A DNA stretch of 64,000 nt from positions 114,295 through 178,294 of the forward strand of contig JACJOC010000085.1 of assembly GCA_014695345.1 (NCBI GenBank), read 5' to 3'. Shown one piece after another: positions 55,978 through 63,936 of this stretch. A model generated the notes under the pieces. The model was not told where the DNA came from. It ran no database searches and worked only from the letters and a program-made list of their open reading frames with translations. The translations under genes were made by a program, and so were the position numbers. Every line of letters starts with the position of its first letter. The stretch's first letter is position 1. This stretch comes from Cyanobacteria bacterium FACHB-471. Its GTDB lineage: Bacteria > Cyanobacteriota > Cyanobacteriia > Elainellales > Elainellaceae.

Positions 55978-56103
55978 CTAACAAAACTTGATCAGCTTGA
56001 ACTCAACAGCTAGAGCGATCGCCTCTGCATCCTGTGCGGCTTTGCTCAGCCTGGGTAAATGGCTATACTCAGTAATTCCGACAATCAGTGCATATCGCGC
56101 CAT
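55978..56103 (-). pseudogene. N-terminal remnant of a caspase-fold (metacaspase) protein
   Basis: A 41-codon frame begins MARYALIVGITEYSHLPRLS and continues KAAQDAEAIA, the exact style of the first strand and helix of caspase-family (peptidase C14) proteins in cyanobacteria. After AIA the likeness ends and the frame stops at 55978. The His and Cys catalytic parts are absent from the window. It is best read as a leftover 5' end of a deleted gene. Confidence 0.65.
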
Positions 56104-56282
56104 GCAGTCAAACTTAGAGTGTCTGTGCTTCTAATGCTGATGTTTTCTTGTACAGGGAGAATTGGTTCTTGCGATCGCTAACACACTTCTTTGTATCGTA
56201 ATACGGTTAAGAATTCCTGCTTTGTCCGTGGTGACTCAAGAGGCTAATCTGGAGTCGAGTCTTCGTTATAGGAAGTAGAAGT

Positions 56283-56819
56283 ATGGGACTTTTTGATCAG
56301 ATTGTGAGTGCGATCGATAATCCTAATCAACAGGCTAATCCGTCACAGCTTGGCAGCATTATCAATACAGTGCAGCAACTGTCGAATAATCAGGGCGTTG
56401 ATTCATCGCAGACTCAAACCTTGTTGTCTACTGTGGGCGGGTATGTCCGTTCAGCACTCCAACAGCAGCAGGCAGCAGGCGGACGGTCAAATGCTGAAGC
56501 GATTGTGAATCAATATAGCGGCACTTCTCCCAATGCAGCAGCGGTTCAAGCACTGTTTTCACCGGCCCAACAGCAGCAGGTAGCTCAAGCTATTTCCCAA
56601 AAAACAGGGATTAACGCTGAGACAATTTTGGCAATGCTGCCGACGCTGATTCCGATTGTGCTTCAGCTTCTGCAAAGTGGAGCGAATAAGCAGGGTTCCC
56701 AGGCAAGTGGCGGAGGTTCTAACTCGGTTTTGAGTACGTTTTTAGATAGTGATGGCGATCGCGACGTAGACATTGGCGATGCTATCTCATTAGCAAGCCG
56801 ATTTCTCAATCGCCGTTGA
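56283..56819 (+). CDS. DUF937-family protein with a calcium-binding-like C-terminal motif
   Basis: The 178-aa protein begins MGLFDQIVSAIDNPNQQANPSQ and has Gln- and Ala-rich helical repeats (about 1-130), as in the DUF937 family. A Gly/Ser linker leads to DSDGDRDVDIGDAISLASRFL (about 153-174), which resembles an EF-hand or dockerin-type Ca loop. An AGGAAG site precedes the ATG. No signal peptide is seen. Function is unknown. Confidence 0.8.
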   Translation: MGLFDQIVSAIDNPNQQANPSQLGSIINTVQQLSNNQGVDSSQTQTLLSTVGGYVRSALQQQQAAGGRSNAEAIVNQYSGTSPNAAAVQALFSPAQQQQVAQAISQKTGINAETILAMLPTLIPIVLQLLQSGANKQGSQASGGGSNSVLSTFLDSDGDRDVDIGDAISLASRFLNRR

Positions 56820-56843
56820 AGAAGCGGGTTTGGGATGAAGCAT

Positions 56844-57557
56844 CTAGTCAGCCAATGGAAAAGGTTTCCAGGGAATCCATTTTGACCAGAGGCTAGCCAG
56901 AGTGCCGTCGTGGAGCAGAGTTGTCAGGGTTTGGGCGATCGCCCCATGCAGTTCGGGTTGTCCTGGACGAACGGCAATCCCAAACGGTACTTGGGTTGGA
57001 ATGCTAAAGGCAATTCGCAGCGTTGGGTCTTCTTCGACAGCGACGAGTAGCACCAGTTCATCATCGATCAGGGCATCAATTTTGCCCTGACGTAATGCCT
57101 CTAGCATTTCGGGCAGAACTTTGTCGCTGCCAGGAAATGGGACAATCTGAACATTGGGGAAGGTTTCGGCTAGAGCCAAATTTGTGCTGTCTGCCAAACC
57201 GCCAACACGCAGCCCAGTCAGAGCTGTTGGAGAAGTGGCGGTACTGTCGGCTCTGACAATCACTGCTTCGTCAAAGATGCCGTAGGGCTGAGTGAAATCT
57301 GCCCAAGCTTTGCGTTCTGGCGTGATTGCCTGGTTAAACCAGACAACATCGTATTTTCCGGTTTGCAGGCTGGGGTAAAAGTCTGCCATTGGTAAATTAA
57401 ACCAGACGGGTTCTAGTCCGAGCTTTTGACAAACGGCACGAGCGACATCCGGTTCATAGCCTAAGCGCCGATCGCCATCTATATAGCTCATTGGACGAGC
57501 ATCAAAATCACTGGCGGCGATCGCCAACTGCCCCGGTCGAACCGTACTGAAACCCAT
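56844..57557 (-). CDS. Family 3 solute-binding-like protein without a signal peptide
   Basis: The 237-aa protein has the two-lobe fold of amino-acid-type binding proteins: MSYIDGDRRLGYEPDVARAVCQKLGL, FYPSLQTGKYDVVWFNQAITPERKAWADFTQPY, LTGLRVGGLADSTN and PFGIAVRPGQPELHGAIAQTL. It starts directly at the fold (MGFSTVRPGQLAIAASDF), and an in-frame TGA lies about nine codons upstream, so no export signal can be added. A cytosolic ligand sensor or a decayed periplasmic gene are both possible. No permease or ATPase lies beside it. Confidence 0.82.
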   Translation of the reverse strand: MGFSTVRPGQLAIAASDFDARPMSYIDGDRRLGYEPDVARAVCQKLGLEPVWFNLPMADFYPSLQTGKYDVVWFNQAITPERKAWADFTQPYGIFDEAVIVRADSTATSPTALTGLRVGGLADSTNLALAETFPNVQIVPFPGSDKVLPEMLEALRQGKIDALIDDELVLLVAVEEDPTLRIAFSIPTQVPFGIAVRPGQPELHGAIAQTLTTLLHDGTLASLWSKWIPWKPFPLAD

Positions 57558-57691
57558 CTGCTCACCCCACTGCTTACTAGATCAGAATTCTTGCCTGTTG
57601 CTCTGAAGGGAAGCGTGACTGAAGCTACAATCCCTCAATCTGCATCTTGTTATAACAGGCTTCTGAAGATTTTCATCCAGGGGTAGCGCTA

Positions 57692-58603
57692 ATGAGCCGT
57701 GAACCGATTCAGATTAGTCAGGAGCAAATCGATCGCTTTCAAGAAGACGGTTTTTTGGTGGTCGAAAATCTAATTGACGCGGATTTGGTCAAGCGGCTGG
57801 GCGATCGCCTTGATCCTCTATTTCATGGCAACTTTGAGACGGGTATTTATCCCGATGAGTGGCACTGGCGACCGGGACTGAGCCTACCTGACGTGACCCG
57901 CGAAATCTGTAATGCCTGGAAGAGCGATTTAGCGATCGCCAGCGTTGCCCTCTCTGGCGAAATTGGGCGACTCGCCGCAACTTTAGCGGGTTGGCCCGGT
58001 GCCCGCATCGGTCAAGATAGCATCTGGGTCAAGCCTCCCGGAGCCAAAGAAGTTTCTCTGCATCAAGACGCGACTTACATCAGCTACATCGAGCCAACCG
58101 AGATGATCACCTGCTGGATTGCGCTAGACGACACCAGCGCCGATATTGGCACGATTGAGTACGTGCCCGGTTCTCACAAATGGGGCTTAATGACTGAGCT
58201 AGGAGAATTTCACGCACCCACAAGTCACTATCGCTCGGCAATGGAACGAGCAGCGGCAGCGGTAGGGGTGAGCAATCCTCAAGTTGTGCCGATTGAAATT
58301 TCAGCAGGAAGCTGCGTGATTCATCACGGCAAAATCTGGCACGGGTCTGGCAAAAACTATCGCAGCGATCGCGTCAGACGCAGCTTGGGCGTTCACACGC
58401 TTAGCTCTGAGGCACGGTTTCAGCCGACGGGTGCGGGCTACATTTACGGACGCTACAAGCGAGTCGGGGAAACCACGATGGATGAAAACTTCTTCCCTAT
58501 TCTTTGGACGCGTGACGGTTACCGCACTGCTTTCTTATCTGACTACTGCGAAGATGCGATCGCCGCTTCTAGAACTCCCTCAGTTGTCGGTGCCCTCTTG
58601 TAG
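57692..58603 (+). CDS. PhyH-family Fe(II)/2-oxoglutarate dioxygenase
   Basis: The 303-aa protein looks like phytanoyl-CoA dioxygenase relatives. The metal triad is visible: HQD in EVSLHQDATYISYI (His and Asp) and the distal His in HHGKIWHGSGKN, with an Arg (RSDRVRRSLGVH) that would hold 2-oxoglutarate. It starts with a typical ISQEQIDRFQEDGFLVVENLI. The substrate may be a natural-product or lipid intermediate and cannot be told. The 3' end overlaps a convergent small gene by 24 bp. Confidence 0.9.
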   Translation: MSREPIQISQEQIDRFQEDGFLVVENLIDADLVKRLGDRLDPLFHGNFETGIYPDEWHWRPGLSLPDVTREICNAWKSDLAIASVALSGEIGRLAATLAGWPGARIGQDSIWVKPPGAKEVSLHQDATYISYIEPTEMITCWIALDDTSADIGTIEYVPGSHKWGLMTELGEFHAPTSHYRSAMERAAAAVGVSNPQVVPIEISAGSCVIHHGKIWHGSGKNYRSDRVRRSLGVHTLSSEARFQPTGAGYIYGRYKRVGETTMDENFFPILWTRDGYRTAFLSDYCEDAIAASRTPSVVGALL

Positions 58604-58891
58604 AACATCGATCAGAGGGGGAAAGAGTTCACTCCGCAAGCTGAGGGCAGTGATGCTGGGGCTACGGAGGCTAACCCAGACACTACAGTCTGCATCCGAT
58701 GCGGTGACGATAACTGCATCGTGACGCGCTAACCTGCAAGCGTAATGGTATAGTCGCGCTCGATGCTCAATCCCTACGGTGTGCAGCCGATAAAACAATT
58801 CGCTCCGGAAGTACATCCCGTGCTGAATCTTGTCGTTAAACCAAAACTTGAAGGGAGAGATAGCTCCTTCGTCTAAAACTGGAGGCAACAC
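58580..58891 (-). CDS. Conserved-looking small protein (103 aa)
   Basis: The frame from the GTG at 58891 gives LPPVLDEGAISPFKFWFNDK, then MYFRSELFYRLHTVGIEHRA and ACRLARHDAVIVTASDADCS. The even mix of aromatic, basic and hydrophobic residues looks like a genuine folded protein, and it recalls a cyanobacterial hypothetical family. No ribosome site is clear. It overlaps the convergent PhyH gene end by 24 bp. Function unknown. Confidence 0.6.
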   Translation of the reverse strand: MLPPVLDEGAISPFKFWFNDKIQHGMYFRSELFYRLHTVGIEHRARLYHYACRLARHDAVIVTASDADCSVWVSLRSPSITALSLRSELFPPLIDVLQEGTDN

Positions 58892-59118
58892 AATAGAGAT
58901 TTTCTGTTTTTTCTAGCGGTGTAATCTGTGAAAGCAAAACCCGACGAGACAGTCAACAGGTGAAATACTCTGACTTATGCTTGAGCAAATCCGATAGAAC
59001 ACAGCTTTTGCAATGAATTATTCTTATTAGTAAATGATTGTTAACGGATCTACATGTTCAGTATAAATGCCTAGTTAGGGTTTTGGGTGAAATTTTCAAA
59101 TAGCTAGAAGGGATTCCT

Positions 59119-59805
59119 TTAAAGTTGTCGCTGTTGCCAAAGCTGATCAACGGTAACAAAGCGATAACCTGCTTGCAATAAGCGAGGAATAATTTGAGCG
59201 GCGATCGCTGCCACATCCACTCCTCCATGATGCCCATCGTGCAGCACGATTACCGATCCGTTGCAAGTTTGTTGTAACACTCGCTGAATCACAACTTCAA
59301 CTCCGGGCTGCACCCAATCTTCTGGCACAACGCTCCACATCACGGGGCGGTAGTTCCATTGCCGCAGGTATGTCAGCGTTTGGGGGGTAAACAGCCCATT
59401 CGGCGGGCGAACATCTCGAATCTGCCGCTGTACGTAGGACATTTCCAGCTGGCAGGCATGGGCGATCGCCATCTGGGTTTGTTCCAGGCTTTGTTTCAGT
59501 TCAAGCGCAGATAAGCGGGGAAAGGAACGATGCGTATAGCCATGCAGACCGAGCCAGTGACCGCGCTGATAAGTGGCTCGTGCAATCTCAGGGGAATGAT
59601 TGACACAAACCCCTAACCAAAAGAAACTTGCAGGAATTTGATAATGATCCAACACCTCAAGCAGTTGTGGTGTGTGTTGAGGGTGAGGGCCATCGTCAAA
59701 ACTGAGGGCGATCGCTGGAGAGGTCGCGCTTCCAGCCCACAGACAACCTGGAAAAGTTGGACTTAAAACCTGATAGATAAAGGGTAAGAATGGGGCAAGA
59801 GGCAT
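59119..59805 (-). CDS. Polysaccharide deacetylase (NodB homology domain)
   Basis: Starting at the ATG at 59805, the 228-aa enzyme carries a NodB domain: IALSFDDGPHPQHTPQLLEVL (with the Asp-Asp motif), LGLHGYTHRSFPRLS (metal His pair), RDVRPPNGLFTPQTL, and VIVLHDGHHGG. It removes acetyl groups from cell-wall or exopolysaccharide sugars. A short hydrophobic N-terminus (PLAPFLPFIYQVLSPTF) may act as an anchor. A longer frame upstream to 60003 overlaps the receiver gene and lacks support. The receiver gene ends 20 bp upstream. Confidence 0.9.
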   Translation of the reverse strand: MPLAPFLPFIYQVLSPTFPGCLWAGSATSPAIALSFDDGPHPQHTPQLLEVLDHYQIPASFFWLGVCVNHSPEIARATYQRGHWLGLHGYTHRSFPRLSALELKQSLEQTQMAIAHACQLEMSYVQRQIRDVRPPNGLFTPQTLTYLRQWNYRPVMWSVVPEDWVQPGVEVVIQRVLQQTCNGSVIVLHDGHHGGVDVAAIAAQIIPRLLQAGYRFVTVDQLWQQRQL

Positions 59806-59825
59806 AAACCTTAGCTTACACCGCC

Positions 59826-60230
59826 TCAGCTTGCATAGCTGGTAGAACAGTAAGTCTGACGTGCCCAAGCAGATTGAACAAGTGAAGTCAAAACATCTCT
59901 GCTGATCGGCTTGACTAGAAACCCATCGACTCCCGGATTTTCTTCTTGGTGCACCCAGCTTGGCGCATTGCAGTCTGTCAGCGCCACAATGGTAGTTTCG
60001 CAAGTGTTGGCGGCATCTCGCAGGTCTTTCACCAAAGCCTGTGACCAGTTTTGTCCATCTCCTGCCAAAATGACCAGGTAAGGAGACATCTGGCTAACTT
60101 TTGCGACAACCTGATCTATAGAACTTGCAAAGACCATAGGACAACTTAGATGCTCCAGTAACGCCTGTAGCATCTGAAGATCATCAGAGGGCCGACCTAA
60201 TATTAGGACATAATTTTGTGATGATTTCAT
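59826..60230 (-). CDS. Degenerate receiver-domain protein
   Basis: The 134-aa protein has the CheY-like alternation of strands and helices (VLILGRPSDDLQMLQALLEH, PYLVILAGDGQNW, TTIVALTDC, VDGFLVKPISRDVLTSLV). The conserved Lys in LVKPI and a Thr remain. The acidic pair after strand 1 is replaced by GR, and the phospho-acceptor Asp position in YLVILA is Ala. It should therefore not be phosphorylated and may signal by protein contact. It precedes the polysaccharide deacetylase by 20 bp on the same strand. Confidence 0.78.
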   Translation of the reverse strand: MKSSQNYVLILGRPSDDLQMLQALLEHLSCPMVFASSIDQVVAKVSQMSPYLVILAGDGQNWSQALVKDLRDAANTCETTIVALTDCNAPSWVHQEENPGVDGFLVKPISRDVLTSLVQSAWARQTYCSTSYAS

Positions 60231-60447
60231 ACTAAATCCGGTACGCTACAAAAAATATAGCTGGCAGTCCGGTCATCGATTTCCTTCTAGTAAATGCATA
60301 GAAATCCCTCGGTTAATCTGTTATAGCCAAATATTCCATACTTCACAGCTTTTGTTTTTTTTAGCTATTGAGAAGATCATTTTCAAGCTATTTTTCAAAA
60401 TATTTCAACGAAGAAATATTTTTTAGAATTTAGTTCAGATAAATACA

Positions 60448-60600
60448 TCAATTGCCACATATCAGGAGTTTGAAAGTATCGAATGTTTCTGTGAGGACGC
60501 AGTATTTGAGCAAAACCTCCGGTCCATTCGGACCTATCTGCTGAATGTTAGCCTCCTGAAACTGTTGGGGCGACAATTTGAACTTTTCATACCTCTTCAT
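60448..60600 (-). CDS. Possible small protein (50 aa)
   Basis: From the ATG at 60600 the frame gives 50 residues beginning MKRYEKFKLSPQQFQEANIQ and ending TFDTFKLLICGN. The charge and hydrophobic mix look protein-like, but there is no known family and no clear ribosome site. It stands alone in an AT-rich gap. Confidence 0.3.
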   Translation of the reverse strand: MKRYEKFKLSPQQFQEANIQQIGPNGPEVLLKYCVLTETFDTFKLLICGN

Positions 60601-60798
60601 AACCGCCACGTTACAAAAATTCTGCTTGGCGTTTAAGAAACTCTTCAAAGGATAAAATCCAAACCTGCAACTATCTATTAGGGTTATCAGGATTTCATTA
60701 AATTTACCTTTTGGAACTCATCCCATTATTAGAAATTAGAAGTTACATAAATATAGCGATGAATTTCCCGTATTTCCTCCTAAAGGCATACGCGATAA

Positions 60799-61689
60799 TT
60801 AGGATTGCTGATGTTTTATTTGGAGCGAAACTACTGCCATCAGAACCAATATTCCTCCCCAAATTTGCAAGACTGATAGCGTTTGCCCTAGTCCAATCCA
60901 GGCAAAAATAGCAGCGGCTAGAGGCTCCAGGGTAGCAGCGATCGCCCCTCGCTCTGACTGCACCTGTTCAATTCCCCAGCAGTAGAGGGAAAAGGGAATT
61001 AGGGTGCCACCAATGCCAACGAATAAAACACTCCATAAATGGTCTGGGACAAAAAGCGCTTCTGGCACTCCTTGGGTGAACTGAAACGCAATCCAAAATA
61101 GGCTCGAAACCGTGAAGGCTCGAAACATCACGCCTACAGCACCGTAGGTGGCAACAACAGATTCGCTCAGCAGAGTGTAGGAAGCAAAGAACAGCGCACT
61201 CAGACAAGCCATGAATAGCCCCAATCCGTCTAGCTCAAAGTCTCCGGCTGGCAGTTCTGAAATTAGGACAACCCCGGCGATCGCTGCAATCAACGCGATT
61301 GTCACAGATAGAGCAGGCGCTTTTCGGTTCTTAAGCATTGCCCAAACTACAATCAGCGCTGGGGCCGTGTATTGAATCACCACGGCGATCGCCACTGCTA
61401 AGCGCTCAATTGCAATGTAATAAGCAAGCGTAACCAAAGCTAACGATATCCCTAACGCCAAAATCTGCCAGTTGCCTAACTTGGGTCGAGGTTGCCATTG
61501 ATGGACAATTCCCAAACCGATAGCGGCGATGACAGACCGCAACATGGCTAGCTCAAGCGGGCTGACTCCTGCTTGAAACAAACTACTAGCAACAGTTGCA
61601 GCGATCGCCCAAAGCACTGCCGCCAAAGCAATTGCCGCGAAACCAACCGTAGCCTGAGACAGCTTAAAAGCGAGAGAAGATTTTGGCAT
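60799..61689 (-). CDS. EamA-family (DMT) transporter
   Basis: The 296-aa membrane protein has ten predicted hydrophobic helices in two EamA repeats. The first repeat begins TVGFAAIALAAVLWAIAATVA and includes LAMLRSVIAAIGLG, and the second begins LDGLGLFMACLSALFFASYTLLSE and includes SVLFVGIGGTLIPFSLYCWGIEQV and ATLEPLAAAIFAWIGLGQTLS. It would export or import small metabolites. The start at 61689 (MPKSSLAF) is preferred. No neighbour shows the substrate. Confidence 0.9.
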   Translation of the reverse strand: MPKSSLAFKLSQATVGFAAIALAAVLWAIAATVASSLFQAGVSPLELAMLRSVIAAIGLGIVHQWQPRPKLGNWQILALGISLALVTLAYYIAIERLAVAIAVVIQYTAPALIVVWAMLKNRKAPALSVTIALIAAIAGVVLISELPAGDFELDGLGLFMACLSALFFASYTLLSESVVATYGAVGVMFRAFTVSSLFWIAFQFTQGVPEALFVPDHLWSVLFVGIGGTLIPFSLYCWGIEQVQSERGAIAATLEPLAAAIFAWIGLGQTLSVLQIWGGILVLMAVVSLQIKHQQS

Positions 61690-61880
61690 GAGCCCTAGAA
61701 GTAACAGAGAAATAACCGAGTGAACCAGAATCACTCTGGTGGGTGATACAGCGGTGGGAGGTGCGATCGCCCCTTGGCACACTAGGCTGAAGCAAATTAA
61801 AGAACAGTCAGGAATCCGCCCCTATGAAGAGCGATCGGTAAATCTCCTGGCAAATAGCCCCGTGTCAAGGAATTTCTGCA

Positions 61881-62315
61881 ATGACCTATTCAATCAGTCA
61901 GTTCAAGACGATGCTCCACAATCTTGGCTATAGCCTCGGTCCAGACGGGCTTAGCGGCAATCATGGCAATCTGCTTGATTTGTATACCGAAGCAGCCGTT
62001 CGAGAATTTCAGGCTCAGTTTGGCTTACCGATTACCGGAAAGGTCGATCAGCCAACCTGTGAAAGAGCCAGACAACTGATCCGCAACTTACAGCACAGCC
62101 TTAATCTGACCATCAATGCCCAACTTCCAATCAACGAATTTTATGGTCCCCGAATGATTCGAGCAGTGATGCAATTTCAGCAGTCACATGATATGCCGAT
62201 GACAGGTATTGCTGGGTCAACGGTTCGCCAAAAGCTAAACGAAGAGGTGAAGAAACTGCTGCGACAACGAGTCTGTGTTGTAGAGGGGTGGGTGAGTGAA
62301 GGGGTAACAGGGTAA
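61881..62315 (+). CDS. Protein with two peptidoglycan-binding-fold domains, no signal peptide
   Basis: The 144-aa protein has two PG_binding_1-like three-helix domains, about 5-66 (MLHNLGYSLGPDGLSGNHG ending VDQPTCERARQLI) and 69-125 (LQHSLNLTIN to MPMTGIAGSTVRQKLNEEVK). AAGGAA lies before the ATG. There is no export signal, so a role in the cell wall is uncertain, as in the similar domain of OpcA here. A short tail after 130 looks unconserved. Confidence 0.82.
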   Translation: MTYSISQFKTMLHNLGYSLGPDGLSGNHGNLLDLYTEAAVREFQAQFGLPITGKVDQPTCERARQLIRNLQHSLNLTINAQLPINEFYGPRMIRAVMQFQQSHDMPMTGIAGSTVRQKLNEEVKKLLRQRVCVVEGWVSEGVTG

Positions 62316-62392
62316 GTAGCTCTTGTAGGCTGGGTTAGAAAAGTGTAACCCGTGCTGCTAGCAAGTCTTAGCCTCTGGAGCTAACCCAGAAA

Positions 62393-63094
62393 CTAAGCTG
62401 TACCTTCCGCCAGCTTTGCCAGCGTTTCTAAATTCGGTACTTCTAAATCTGGTTGACTGCTAGCTGGCAGCGTTGCACCAAACCCTGCTTGGTCATGGCG
62501 ACGATTAACCCAGACAGTTGATAATCCCAACGCTTTGGCAGGCACGATATCGTGATAAATGCTTTGCGCGACGTGCAAAATCTTGTCACGCGGAATGCCT
62601 GTTTTCTCAAACGCAAATTCAAAATTGTGCGTTGAAGGCTTATAGCTTTTGGCTTGAAAAGCCGTAATCACAAAATCAAACGGGACGCCTAAACGTTTTG
62701 TCGTGAAAGCAAACAGATCGTCATCAATATTAGAAATAATTACCAATTTAAACTGTTGCTTTAGACGTTTTAGTGCATCAATGCTATCTGGAAAAGGCTG
62801 CCAGTTTTGAATAGAATTAGCCAGACAATCAAGCTGGTCTGAAGTCGGAACAAAGCCCAACTTCTCGCCAAACTGCTGCATCACCTGTCCAAGAACACTG
62901 CGGTAGGACTGATATTCTCCTGCTTCAATTTCTCCTTCTAACTGAGCAAAAAGCTCCAGAATTTGAGAGTCATCTATCTCAAGTTGGTATGCAGCTAGAA
63001 CAGGCTTGATTGCCTCCAAAATTCCCTGTTCCCAATTAATAATAGTTCCGTAGCAATCAAACGTTAATGCTTCATACTGGCTAAAATCCAGCAT
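62393..63094 (-). CDS. HAD-superfamily hydrolase (haloacid dehalogenase-like type II)
   Basis: The 233-aa protein has the HAD motifs: DxxxT as FDCYGTIINWE (N-terminal, nucleophile Asp), Ser in VIISNIDDD, Lys in AKSYKPSTHNFE, and an acidic end in QSIYHDIVPAKALGLSTVWVNRR. The form is that of L-2-haloacid dehalogenase-like proteins, although the substrate may be a phosphate ester. GGGGG precedes the ATG. A GntR regulator gene lies 13 bp upstream on the same strand and probably shares its transcript. Confidence 0.9.
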   Translation of the reverse strand: MLDFSQYEALTFDCYGTIINWEQGILEAIKPVLAAYQLEIDDSQILELFAQLEGEIEAGEYQSYRSVLGQVMQQFGEKLGFVPTSDQLDCLANSIQNWQPFPDSIDALKRLKQQFKLVIISNIDDDLFAFTTKRLGVPFDFVITAFQAKSYKPSTHNFEFAFEKTGIPRDKILHVAQSIYHDIVPAKALGLSTVWVNRRHDQAGFGATLPASSQPDLEVPNLETLAKLAEGTA

Positions 63095-63107
63095 CGTGAC
63101 ACCCCCA

Positions 63108-63824
63108 TTATTTTGAATTCTTGGCTTCCAGTTCTTGCAGGTATTTAACTAAAGTTTCGCCATCAGCAGTACTGTGATCTTGAGCAATCTGCTGGGCCAA
63201 AGTCGCATCTCCACAACAAATTGCTTTCACCATCGATTGATGCTGGTCAGCGATTTCTGACAGATCAAACTCCAGAAGCGTATTACAGGCGGTAATGTAG
63301 AGCCGGATCTGCTGCTCAATAATTTTGTATTGCTCTTGCAAACGTCGATGTTCTGTTAACTGAATGATGGTTTTGTGAATTGCAAAATCAAATTCATTAA
63401 CTGCGTTGCGATCGCCCCGTTGAGCCGCATCCACTAACTGTTGAAAAGACCGATTGAGCAAAATTGCTTTCTCTGGTGTGATCGCCAGAGCCGCCAGACG
63501 CGCCGCCAACCCTTCTAGCCCGCTCCGTAGGGTGTAAAGCTCCCAAGCATCTTGCGATCGCAGTGGTGGCACCAGCCAACCCTTGTAAGGCAGCTGTACC
63601 ACCAAATTTTCGTAAGTAAGCTGCTGTAGCGCCGATCGCACCGTTCCTCGACTCAGGTCAAGCGCTTCAGCTAGTTGAGTTTCGATCAGCCGATGCCCGG
63701 GTGGAAAGGAACCACTGAGAATCTGCTGACGAATCACATCCGCAGCCTGGTGATCAAGGCTGCGTGGAGTCACGGTCAAGGAGGACGATTTGGCTTCCAC
63801 AAGCAAAGTCTTAAATGCGTTCAT
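63108..63824 (-). CDS. GntR-family transcriptional regulator (FCD/FadR subfamily)
   Basis: The 238-aa protein has an N-terminal winged helix (about 23-90, ADVIRQQILSGSFPPGHRLIETQLAEALDLSRGTVRSALQQL) and a helical FCD ligand domain with metal-type residues (EFDFAIHKTII, ADQHQSMVKAICCGD). It would control a metabolic gene, likely the HAD hydrolase 13 bp downstream and perhaps the divergent gene at the right edge. The ATG at 63824 is chosen; a GTG lies one codon upstream. Confidence 0.92.
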   Translation of the reverse strand: MNAFKTLLVEAKSSSLTVTPRSLDHQAADVIRQQILSGSFPPGHRLIETQLAEALDLSRGTVRSALQQLTYENLVVQLPYKGWLVPPLRSQDAWELYTLRSGLEGLAARLAALAITPEKAILLNRSFQQLVDAAQRGDRNAVNEFDFAIHKTIIQLTEHRRLQEQYKIIEQQIRLYITACNTLLEFDLSEIADQHQSMVKAICCGDATLAQQIAQDHSTADGETLVKYLQELEAKNSK

Positions 63825-63936
63825 CACAGCATAAAAGACTAATTGCTGACTGACAATTGTAGATTGTTAACAATTTGCAAGTAGAGGAGTAAATAACGTC
63901 AGTTCGGGTTAAGCAAAAGCAGGCAAAGCGTTGTCA

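Noticed and set aside
58431..58724. Plus-strand 97-codon frame over the PhyH gene end
   Set aside because: It overlaps the real PhyH frame and has no domain likeness.
59806..60003. N-terminal extension of the polysaccharide deacetylase
   Set aside because: The extension overlaps the receiver gene and is Cys/Arg-rich; the ATG at 59805 fits better.
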